Assembly (NCBI GenBank): GCA_037893245.1
Contig: JBAIAA010000095.1
Span: 868,001-932,000, forward strand
Direction of reading: 5' to 3'
DNA length: 64,000 nucleotides
From: Crossaster papposus
Lineage: Eukaryota > Echinodermata > Asteroidea > Velatida > Solasteridae
Numbering within the stretch: position 1 is the stretch's first letter; every line of letters begins with the position of its first letter. Below the pieces are notes generated by a model. The model was not told the DNA's origin and ran no database searches. It saw only the letters and a program-made list of their open reading frames with translations. Of the stretch, positions 23,401-31,700 are shown piece after piece. The translations under genes and the position numbers were made by a program.

Positions 23401-25454
23401 TTTAAAACCAGTTCGCGCCGAGTGACGTATATAAACGCAAAAATTTCTCCAAATTCAAAACGGATGACGCATAAACACGCCAAGTTCAAGTTCGGAAATG
23501 TATGTCAGCAGCGAGCAAGGCCGGAAATGCGTGGGTGTGCTTCCCGGTACTATCGGCCTGAACCCGCTTTGGATCGAGTTTCGTTAAAAATAATCCCGCC
23601 CGTCGGCTCGGCGATGTTAAAATAATCCCGGCGCGAACTGGTTAGGGATCGTATACGTTTGGTAATTACTCCAACAATTAATGGCAATACAAACTTACTT
23701 GGTAAGAAGTACAGCAGCTTTGGATAGAGTAATGCTTTTTTAGAAAGTTTTCACTTTGAAGTACTGCGGTTATGGAAAAAGATATCACTTTCTATCCCTA
23801 AAAATGTAAATCTGAGAAGCGTTACTGCAGTGACGTTTCTCAGATTGTGTATTCCAATGCAGATTATTCTTGCTGCGTGGACATAACCGCTCCAGATTTT
23901 CGGCAATATCTCAAAATCGCTACCATCTTTTGAAATGAAATTTTTACAGGTTAGTTTTATGGTACATCTATATTTATAACTATAGGATTGAAACAAACAG
24001 TGGGTTCCAATTACGTATACGATCCCTTTAATGTATCTTAACGCAGACACTTAATGTAAGCCTTAAGGCCTATTTACACACGCGCGCGGTAACGGAATTC
24101 CGCGCGGTGAAAAAAATAGAACACATGGTTTTCTATGGGAGCGTTTACACTGAGAGCGGACAAGCCGCGCGGTAGGGCGATAAACCGCTGCGTTTAGAAA
24201 CCTGAGCGATTTTTTTAAAAAAACCGCGCGGAGACTCCGCGTTTTGGCCAATCAGCGGTCTTGTTGGGTATGACGTCACGGACTTTCCGGAACGCTTCGA
24301 TCTCTAACAAACAAATACCGGACGGGTTTCCGCCGTGTGTGTAAATGTAAAATACCGCGCGGCATGCCGCTTTCCGTTGCCGCTTTCCGTTACCGCGCGC
24401 GTGTGTAAATAGGCCTTTATTGTATCCTATTACTTTTGACCTATTTTGATAAAATGCAAAATGTACATACCATATTACTGATGCTGAGTGAAACTGTATA
24501 AACCGTTGCTTCGTATCTCCTATATGCAGTGATCTTCGTCAATCACTGGACCATTTTTCACGATCCCAAATACTGGAGCGACCCCGAGAAGTTTGATCCC
24601 ACCAGGTTCCTTTCCCAAGACGGCAAGACCGTGGAGAAACCGGAGGCTTTCATGCCCTTCAGTCTTGGTATGTTCCCCACACCTTTCTCTAACTTTAAGG
24701 AACTATTTTACTAATTCTACAGCATTTGTGGGCAAAAGAGTCTCACCATACACACTGTAAAAAATAACCGTAAAATAACGAGTTTTTTCACTTGGTTGTG
24801 AATGGGGCTCTCGCACAACTGAGAATAAATACTGGTCCTTTTATACGCGCTGCGGAATTGTGCAGGCCGTGTATTGGCCTAAATGAACAAAGGAATTCTT
24901 GGCTACTAAAATACAACACAATTGACATTTGCGTGTGGAAGTTAAATAATATCTGGTACACTGACTTGTTCACACAGCTTGGCACAGTTTGACTTTAAAT
25001 TATTCAGACCAAATACACTGTTGCTATATCACGTGATTCGGGGCAAGCTCTTGCATAGTTATGTTAGAGACGCTCAGCACCAATACATTGCTCACAATGT
25101 TTGAGAATGGTACAAAGACACCAGACCATCACGTGATATAGCAACAGTGTCTTTGGTCTGGAGAATTTAAATGTAAACTGTGCCAAGCTGCGTGAACAAG
25201 TCAGTGTACCAGATATTTTTCAAATTCCACACGCAAATTGCCAATTGACAACCCCCTTTTTCCTATATTTCTTAGGTCGGCGTGTTTGCATGGGAGAGAA
25301 CCTGGCTAAAATGGAGTTGTTCTTCTATTTTGTCAACCTCCTCCAGCGGTTCACCTTATCCCTGCCTACCGACAAACCACGCCCCTCTCTGGAGGGAATT
25401 GCTGGAGTGACTCTAGCACCCAAGCCCTTCGAATTGGTGGCTAAAAGGCGCTAA
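17091..25454 (+). CDS. CYP2-family cytochrome P450, complete, six exons (499 aa)
   Basis: Exons are 17091-17451, 20339-20736, 21083-21316, 21998-22187, 24530-24667 and 25276-25454; together 1500 nt, 499 residues plus TAA, the usual length of a microsomal CYP2. The start is chosen at GACACCATGG, which has A at -3 and G at +4. The N-terminus is a hydrophobic ER anchor followed by a basic patch and the hinge [14 protein letters not shown]450 signatures are all present: helix C W-x-x-x-R (WKERR), I-helix AGTDTT (residues 306-311), K-helix E363-x-x-R366, FDPTRF, and the heme loop [10 protein letters not shown] with thiolate ligand C445. Expected role: NADPH-P450-reductase-dependent monooxygenation at the ER; the substrate cannot be read from sequence. 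Intron 1 appears to use a GC donor. The gene is convergent with a paralog at 27989-38234 that shares every intron position. Confidence 0.95.
18535..18932. mobile_element. MITE family B, full length
   Basis: TTAAAGGTAGTATACACCAT to GGTGTATCCTACCTTTAA, inverted relative to 11546-11914, with a poly-C run near 18860. In intron 1 of P450 gene A. Confidence 0.85.
19607..19710. mobile_element. Repeat family V, left third
   Basis: CCTCCAAATAGGCACTTAGG through CCCTATTCTCTAAGATCT, identical over long stretches to 26489-26590. Intron 1 of P450 gene A. Confidence 0.78.
20339..20736 (+). CDS. CYP2-like gene A exon 2: helix C to helix G region
   Basis: Phase 1-0 exon of 398 nt after a TTTCTCAG acceptor. 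It contains [20 protein letters not shown], the heme-propionate-contacting helix C of CYP2 proteins, and [12 protein letters not shown]. The base composition is GC-rich compared with the flanking introns. Donor AAG|GTGAGT. Confidence 0.93.
21083..21316 (+). CDS. CYP2-like gene A exon 3: I-helix
   Basis: Phase 0-0 exon of 234 nt (78 codons) with the oxygen-activation motif AGTDTT. Its donor AAG|GTTGGT is weak at +3 and +4. The border is supported by the paralog, which also ends this exon at a Lys codon before VQKEID. Confidence 0.92.
21702..21892. mobile_element. Short hairpin MITE
   Basis: CGGTTCAGACAGGCGTTCCA is exactly inverted as TGGAACGCCTGTCTGAACCG. A second inner pair (GCGCCGAACCAAAT / ATTTGGTTCGGCGC) extends the stem. 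It lies 105 bp before exon 4 of P450 gene A. Confidence 0.88.
21998..22187 (+). CDS. CYP2-like gene A exon 4: K-helix
   Basis: Phase 0-1 exon of 190 nt, starting [11 protein letters not shown] and containing the ExxR pair in LLEILRIRP. It ends in GYTIPAKT. A 190-bp hairpin element lies just 105 bp upstream of the acceptor. Confidence 0.93.
22372..22530. repeat. Repeat family M, partial, in P450 gene A intron 4
   Basis: GACGGCTCTCATTGGTTCTG through CACCTTCGTGTCGCCAGGCA matches 38500-38640 inverted. Confidence 0.75.
22579..22930. mobile_element. TTAA-flanked inverted-repeat element
   Basis: TTAAGCCGTGTTCCTATTGG and CCAATGGGAACATGGCTTAA form the termini. The interior is rich in CCGCGG and CGCGGTAAA motifs. 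Intron 4 of P450 gene A. Confidence 0.83.
23076..23405. mobile_element. MITE family B, full length
   Basis: Starts TTAAAGGTAGGATACC and ends GTATCCTACCTTTAA, directly followed by a family A element at 23406. Confidence 0.85.
23406..23643. mobile_element. MITE family A, complete
   Basis: Both terminal repeats are present. It sits exactly between a family B copy (ending 23405) and a family C copy (starting about 23644) in intron 4 of P450 gene A. Confidence 0.88.
23644..24031. mobile_element. MITE family C, full length
   Basis: Follows directly on the family A copy (GGTTAGGGATCGTATACGTT) and ends ACGTATACGATCCCTTTAA. Confidence 0.85.
24065..24418. mobile_element. GC-rich MITE family H, copy in P450 gene A
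   Basis: AAGGCCTATTTACACACGCG to CGCGTGTGTAAATAGGCCTT, with internal CCGCGCGG motifs and a body AGAACACATGGTTTTCTATG. In intron 4. Confidence 0.88.
24530..24667 (+). CDS. CYP2-like gene A exon 5: meander
   Basis: Phase 1-1 exon of 138 nt with [18 protein letters not shown] and the first half of the heme loop (FMPFSLG). The donor is TTG|GTATGT. Confidence 0.93.
24919..25249. mobile_element. Foldback element with arms of about 120 bp
   Basis: The left arm (TGCGTGTGGAA, TATCTGGTACACTGACTTGT, CAGCTTGGCACAGTTT, TTGCTATATCACGTGATT) is repeated in reverse complement on the right with few mismatches, around a loop of about 90 bp. It stops 27 bp before the heme-exon acceptor of P450 gene A. Confidence 0.85.
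25276..25454 (+). CDS. CYP2-like gene A exon 6: heme thiolate and C-terminus
   Basis: Phase 1 exon of 179 nt ending in TAA. It begins with [13 protein letters not shown], which supplies the heme-ligating cysteine, and ends in PFELVAKRR. The acceptor lies about 27 bp after a 330-bp foldback element. Confidence 0.94.
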
Positions 25455-25540
25455 GTTCAAGTAACAGACAAACCGTCAACTTCTTTTTAGAGTTGTCAAA
25501 ATGGCAATCTGTATGTATGCCATTTTCACTATGTTATTAA

Positions 25541-25546
25541 AATAAA
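25541..25546 (+). promoter_or_regulatory. Likely polyadenylation signal of CYP2-like gene A
   Basis: AATAAA occurs 87 bp after the stop codon, with a second AATAAA at 25605-25610. A canonical hexamer at this distance is plausible, but AT-rich DNA produces many by chance. Confidence 0.45.
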
Positions 25547-25683
25547 AATGTGCTCATTAAATTAAGAATTACTTTTCCTTAAATGATAAGATGACATTAT
25601 GCTAAATAAAACTTGCATTAAGTTATTTGGAGTTAAAACCGTCTTCGAAATATCGAAGACGAAATAGCTTTGAGTTCGCAAAA

Positions 25684-25991
25684 TGCATTATCAGTTTTAT
25701 TTATCAAGCTCTGTCGAATTTATGGGTAAACTGACTGACATTCTTGATAAGGCCTTAGGTGAATGTACAGACATTATTACAACTGGGGACTTGAATTGTA
25801 ATGTTTCAGAGGAACATGATAGTATGCACTCAAATATAATCCAGTTATTTCAACTCATGAATGACCCAACACATGTCACTGGATCCACTCAAACTTCCAT
25901 CGATCCCATGTTTAGTTCCCACCCAGAGCTCATAAAGGACTGTGGCGTCTTACCAGTCCTAATCAGTCCAGTTTTCTTTGTCGTATTATAA
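25684..25991 (+). pseudogene. LINE (non-LTR retrotransposon) endonuclease fragment
   Basis: A 100-residue frame reads DIITTGDLNCNV, then NDPTHVTGSTQTSIDPMFSS and ELIKDCGVLPVLIS. This follows the C-terminal half of the apurinic-type endonuclease domain of non-LTR elements (GDLN, then T..S.T.ID..F, then the GV.P..SDH region). The final Ser-Asp-His catalytic motif is lost and no reverse transcriptase follows, so it is a dead 5'- and 3'-truncated piece. Confidence 0.75.
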
Positions 25992-26044
25992 TAAAGATTT
26001 TATACTTTGTGTCCTAAAACACAGAGTTTTATTCGAGTCACCAA

Positions 26045-26220
26045 ACATCGAGTCCGAGTCCGAGTCCGAGTCCCCCCTCCCGAGTCCGAGTCCGAGTCCC
26101 GAGTCATACAGGTCGAGTCCGAGTCCGAGTCACTTGTCATCGTGACTCGAGTCCGAGTCCGAGTCACGAAAAATGGGACTCGAGTCGGACTCGAGTCCGA
26201 GTCCGAGTCACGAGTCATAC
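26045..26220. repeat. GAGTCC hexamer repeat
   Basis: Long runs of CGAGTCCGAGTC interrupted by GTCATACAGGT and CGTGACTCGAGT. Between the convergent P450s. Confidence 0.9.
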
Positions 26221-26488
26221 AACTCTGTTAAAACAACAACAGTAATTTGGGGTAAATCTCATATAATAAACGGTTCTGCTTTATTTGTAAGCTAATTTAG
26301 TATTTTTTCCTTCATACAAGCAAGGCGTTGCCATGGTTACCTATGACTAATCAGAGAAATTACTGAATTAATGTCATAATATTTCGTGGTGTTCTTGATA
26401 TGGGTCGACAGTTTTGCATAATTTTAGGTCAATACAAAGGATTGTCTGTACATGTTATTTAGATAATATTTTAAGTAATATTCTATTA

Positions 26489-26765
26489 CCTCCAAATAGG
26501 CACTTAGGGAGACAATCCCATAGAGATGTACACAAACTTAAAACAGTCCTAACTTGTTTACCCTAACCCTTTTCTCTAAGATCTTCGAGATTTATGCTAT
26601 TTAGACCAAAATCTGTCGTTCTAGGACAAAAATATCTCCCAAATATTGTTTTTTTTAGGGTAGTTAGACACTTAGGGAGACACTGAAGTGTCTCCCTAAG
26701 TGCCACTGTCTCCTTATTAACTAAAAACTTACGCTAAGTTGTCTCCCCAAGTGCCCATTTGTATA
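26489..26765. mobile_element. Repeat family V (GGGAGACA element), copy 1
   Basis: CCTCCAAATAGGCACTTAGG through GTCTCCCCAAGTGCCCATTT, with an inner CTTAGGGAGACACTGAAGTG palindrome. The same unit is inverted at 58196-58474, and its left third is at 19607-19710. Confidence 0.8.
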
Positions 26766-26819
26766 AATTCCAGTGATTGTAACTTTTATTTGAATCTTGT
26801 CATGTATTTTAATGACTTT

Positions 26820-26940
26820 TTAATAGATACATTTTTAATTAACATTTTCGTGATGAATAAATCAGTAAAGCGCATTGAGATTATTATATAATTTAATGCG
26901 CTATATAAGAATACAATATTATTATTATTATTATTATTTA
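26820..26940 (+). mobile_element. LINE/SINE 3' tail with (ATT)n
   Basis: AGTAAAGCGCATTGAGATTA and TGCGCTATATAAGAATACAA followed by (TTA)n, the usual 3' end of many invertebrate LINE/SINE pairs. A related scrap (CCTCAAAGCGCTGTACATAA) lies at 51510-51535. Confidence 0.6.
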
Positions 26941-27036
26941 ATGTCTTCTCTTACTTGAAATGAACACAGCTTTGTTAAACATTCTTGTGACTCACTCTAT
27001 TCAGACAAGAGTGTCGATTCTTTTTAAAGAATACAA

Positions 27037-27155
27037 TTAAAAGGTAGGACACACCATTGGTAATTCTTTGGAAAAGTGGATAAGCGGATTTGAAGGGTTG
27101 GATTTCATAGTAAATATCATTTAACTGACCTTTCCGAAGTTTTACAATCCTGGAT
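27037..27155. mobile_element. MITE family B, left third
   Basis: TTAAAAGGTAGGACACACCA through TTTTACAATCCTGGATGCCG, then unrelated sequence. A truncated copy between the P450s. Confidence 0.75.
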
Positions 27156-27410
27156 GCCGCGGTCGTAGTGGCTGACCCGGATGAGACCCGATATCGCCAG
27201 AGGTAAACGAACGACACTGGGTTGACCCATGTCAACCCGGGTGAGCTAAACGAACGCACCCAATTTATCATGAGCATCACTTATTCAAACATGCGCAATA
27301 CTACCAATAAGTCCGTATTTCACAGAGTCTGAAATTTATGCAACACCTGTTCACAAACTGTTGTCAGGGAAGCACAGTCACGCAAAGCACTGTGGGTGGC
27401 TTGCTCCCTT

Positions 27411-27620
27411 AACCAGTTCGCGCTGGATGACGTATATAAACGCAAACATTTCCCCAAATTTAAAACGGATGACGCATAAACACGCCAGCGAGCAAGGCCG
27501 GAAATGCGTGGGTGTGCTTCCCGGCACTATCGGCCTGAACCCGCTTTGGATCGAGTTTCGTTAAAAATAATCCCGCCCCTCGACTCGGCAAAGTTAAAAT
27601 AATCCCGGCGCGAACTGGTT
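27411..27620. mobile_element. MITE family A, complete with small internal deletion
   Basis: Both termini are present (AACCAGTTCGCGCTGG and GGCGCGAACTGGTT). One of the two internal direct repeats is missing. Intergenic between the convergent P450s. Confidence 0.85.
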
Positions 27621-27988
27621 AAAGGGCGTATTGCTTCCTGAAATCCACCAAAATCTCATTTGTTAAAACTGTACGTACCCATGCATGTACTTTCAGTACG
27701 CATATATCGCGCGCACATGAACGTTTTCACCCGTGCTATAAATTTCATCCAATGAGGGCTCAAAAAAATGACGTCATGCAACAGCTATTCTCAGAGCCCT
27801 CTTTGAGCTAAGGGTACAAGTGAAAGGGTAGAAAAACCAACAGTAGAAGCTAGAGGGCGGGCTCCAGGAAGTTATAATGTCGATGGCTATTATTTGTACA
27901 TTAATAATAATTATTACACATTACGATGTGTCAAATTAAAGTTCACTGAGTTTGCGCTGAACCACTTTGTGATGTCTTGAATTTGTTT

Positions 27989-28167
27989 TCAGCGCTTCTT
28001 AGCGACAATCTCGTAAGGATGTGGAGCCAAGGTCACCCCGGTTATCCCTTCTAGAGAGGGGCGTGGTTTGTCGGTAGGCAGGGAGAAGGTGAACCGTTGG
28101 AGGAGGTTGACAAAGAAGAGAAACATCTCCATCTTAGCCAGGGTCTCTCCCATGCAAATGCGCCGCC
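27989..28167 (-). CDS. CYP2-like gene B exon 6: heme thiolate and C-terminus
   Basis: 179 nt ending in TGA at 27989-27991. It begins [14 protein letters not shown] and stays close to gene A throughout, including [13 protein letters not shown]. Confidence 0.93.
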
Positions 28168-28709
28168 CTATCATTAAATAGAGGACATAGGGGGGTTAAA
28201 TAAGAAGGACACAATTAAAGCACATTTTCAAAAAGCAGGTGTATAAACGTTCCTAGATGACATGATCTCGTGTGTGAACACCCCCAACGAGGCGTGGCTA
28301 ACAGCGAGCGATAAGGCGAGTATTGCCTGTGCGTTTGTATTGACCGGCAATCGTGGTCGTCGGACAAAAGAATTGGGAGGCAAACAATGGGTCCACGATT
28401 GACAAAACGTCCACGATCTCAACTCGTGTACAAATCCTATGGCGAGTACAAACAAGAGGGAAGACGATCGGACAATGCCCCGTCCACGATTGCCGGTCCA
28501 TACATGGCTGTGTGTGTGCTCTGGTACCACATAACGATCGAGGGTCGAAGCACAAAAGAGAACAAAGGGAACAAAGGATCCTCGATCGACGGTATGAATG
28601 TCCGAATTCGGTCCTTCATCGTCGGGTAATGGGGTTAGGGTATAACATAGGAATAAAGGAAAACACAATAGGGGATCCTCGAGCGTTATGTGGTTCACGA
28701 CCATGTGTG

Positions 28710-28740
<31 letters not shown>

Positions 28741-31700
28741 ATACTGATGGTTACTTTTTCCATACCAAAACTGAACGGGATGAACGCCTCGGGTCTCTGT
28801 ATCGTCTTGCCGTCCTCAGACAGGAACCTAGCGGGGTCAAACTTCTCGGGGTCGTCCCAGCATTTCGGATCGCGCAGAATGGCCCACAGATTCACGAAGA
28901 CGACTAGTTATTAAAACAAAATTAAAATAGTGCAGAGTAGTCTGGTTTTCAGACCGAATGATTCTGACCAATTCTTTGATGAACAACTAACTAGCCGCCA
29001 ATGTCCGGTGACAACAATCGCAGGAATTCCTCCAGTTTTCGAAAATGTCCGACATTTCCGAAAAAAGTCCCATCATGGACCACTACCATTGAGCTTTTTA
29101 GTACTGTAGGCTACCCATTCAAAATGAGTTCGGTACGGGCAAATTTCCTGGCCTCCGGAAGACCTGCAAACGTGACTGTATGTACAGCACGTTTGCGGTT
29201 CTAGGCCTTCGGTTTTGCTGCTTAATTTTTTGTTTGTTGGAAAACCGCTTATCCAAACAACTTCAAACTTTCAACTTTATACAGTGATCGGTTCGATAAT
29301 CGAATAACGGACAGCTCGACCTACAGACAGACGCTCGGTGTGTGTCCTGTGATTATAGTAAAGATATCTTACCGGTTTTAGCGGGTATAGTGTAACCGTA
29401 CAGCTCCGTCTGGTAACGCGTCTGGTGCGGCACAGCGCTGGGGGTGACCGGGCGGTGTCGCTGCATCTCCATCAGGACGGCGTTGGTATACGGCATGGCG
29501 CTGCTGTCCTCGCCCATTGGCTGCCGGTCACTTCCGATAACGTCGTCGATTTCTTTCTGCACCTGAAGAGTCAATTAAGGACTTGGTTCGGGCGGTCTGT
29601 TCTTGACACGCGAAACTCGTTCTCGCGCTCGAACGGTGGGAACGCGACCTATAAGAACATTGGGTCGTATGAATAAAAACTAGCAAATGCTATGAAGTAC
29701 AAGCAAAAAGTAAAAGCATTTACTTCGAAGTAAAAGCATTAAGTAAAAGCAAATGCTTCAATTCGTATGAATAAAATAAAGTGTTACTGTTTAGCATTTA
29801 CTGGCTGAAATAGCAGTAAATGCTTTTTACTTGCAATTGATTTCACAGCCGAATGGTTTATAACAATAGAGTCTCTATTGTGTGTACGATACACACCCAC
29901 GCAAAGACGCTCGTACGCTGACAGGGGTGTTTGAATGAAATCGGAACCTCAAGTTACTGCTTCGCAGTCACGATGCCGTTTTCTGTCTCAGCAATATTGC
30001 AAGAAATTATCGGCCATCTACGTCTCATTTCCTTGCCCAAAATCAGTACAACTGCTTGCATTTTAATCCTAGACAATCCATCTTCCATGTTCATAACTTT
30101 TCCTGCCTAACCACAATATACAAAAGCTTCTATTTTTTATATTAGTATTTGCTTCTCTTTTTTCAAGGTAGCCCCGACCCAACCTTGAAAAATTACGAGT
30201 AAATACTGCAAATCTGAAGCATTTACTCATTTTTATTCATACCAAATGGAGCAAATACTAATATTCTAGCAAATGCTGGAAATTAAAAAGTAAATACTTT
30301 TAGTCTTTAGCAAATACTTTCAAGTAAAACCTTTTGCTTTATTTTTATTCATACAGATTCCAGTAAATGCTTGAAAATTGATAGTAAAAGCAAATGCTAG
30401 TTTTTATGCATACGGCCCATTGCACTCGGAACAGGATCACACACCAACTATCCATCGAGTTTTTGCGTCAAGAACAGACCATACCACCCGAACGCAGCCT
30501 CTGAGACAAGCTCGATTCAATGACTGTAAAGGCCTATTTACACACGCGCGCGGCAACGGAAAGCGGCATGCCGCGCGGTCTTTTACATTTACATAGGAGC
30601 GGAAACCCGTTCGGTATTTGTTTCAGAGACGAGCCAGCCAGGCCGTGACGTCATACCCAACGAGGACGCTGATTGGCCAGAACGTGCAGTCTCAGCGCGG
30701 TATATATGAAAAATCGCTCTGGTTTCTAAACCCAGAGGTTTATCGCCCTACCGCGCGGCTTGTCTGCTCTCAAAGTAAACGATTCCATAGAAAACCATGT
30801 GTTCTATATTTTTAACCGCGCGGAATTCTGTTACCGCGCGCGTGTGTAAATAGGCCTTTAGGTTGTGATATGAAATTCAAACTCCTGTGAAATAACCGTT
30901 TATAAGCGCTCAATCGTCTTCGACCCCCACAAGTAACCATTATACTCCTGGGTAGAGAGAGGCAATTGTAGTTAAGTGTCTTGCATAAGGGCTCGAACCC
31001 ACATTATCGCACACGAGTCAAACACCGTAACCACAGGGCCATGGCATTTTAATGTGACCGGTCACAATGGACTTTGTGCACACAATTCCTTGTGGAGACC
31101 TTTTCATTTGTGTATTCTGTTAGTCAGTCTTGATAAGGTTTAGAATTCAGAAACAATTTTGCCACGCCCACGCATGCCCTCTAGAGACCTGAACACAATG
31201 GGGACAAGGTAGTGAATAGGTCTCCATGGGGCAATTTGTATAGGTGGGTTGTTCCCCACAAGGTTTCATTAAATAGATTCTTGAATTGTTACCTCCCAAA
31301 ACAACAACAAAAACTAGGAATTTTCTAGATATCGTTATCTGTCTCAAGTTATAAGTATGAGGTCTTAGGGATATTGGGTTTACAGTCCATGAATTAATCC
31401 ACTTTGAAAATAGCCCTCGACGTTTCGAAAATTGTGTAAACGGGAACAGAAGCGTTGTCTCTAGAAAGATACAAACTTGAGTAATGATGTTGCACCACCT
31501 CAACAAAATGGCGTCTGATTTGGTTCGCCAGACTACATGCATAAAGAAAATCTAGTTAGAACTGTTTAGTTGTTCGTTTGTGTTTCAACTGTTGACCTCA
31601 ATGATCGAGTTGTTCGTGATAATTGTTCATCATTGAACCTCGGACCTTAGATACCAGACTTGTACATATTATTACGCGTCCCTGCACGGCAAACAAGCCT

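Larger units (their letters stand above)
25455..27988. other. Intergenic region between the convergent P450s
   Basis: Contains the 3' flanks of both genes, the LINE fragment, the GAGTCC repeat, repeat V, and MITEs A and B. No coding exon was seen. No AATAAA was found close to the gene B stop on the minus strand. Confidence 0.6.

Noticed and set aside
28353-28907. 184-residue open frame on the plus strand
   Set aside because: It runs antisense through P450 gene B exon 5 and through repeat M and a poly-T run. A shadow of the real exon.
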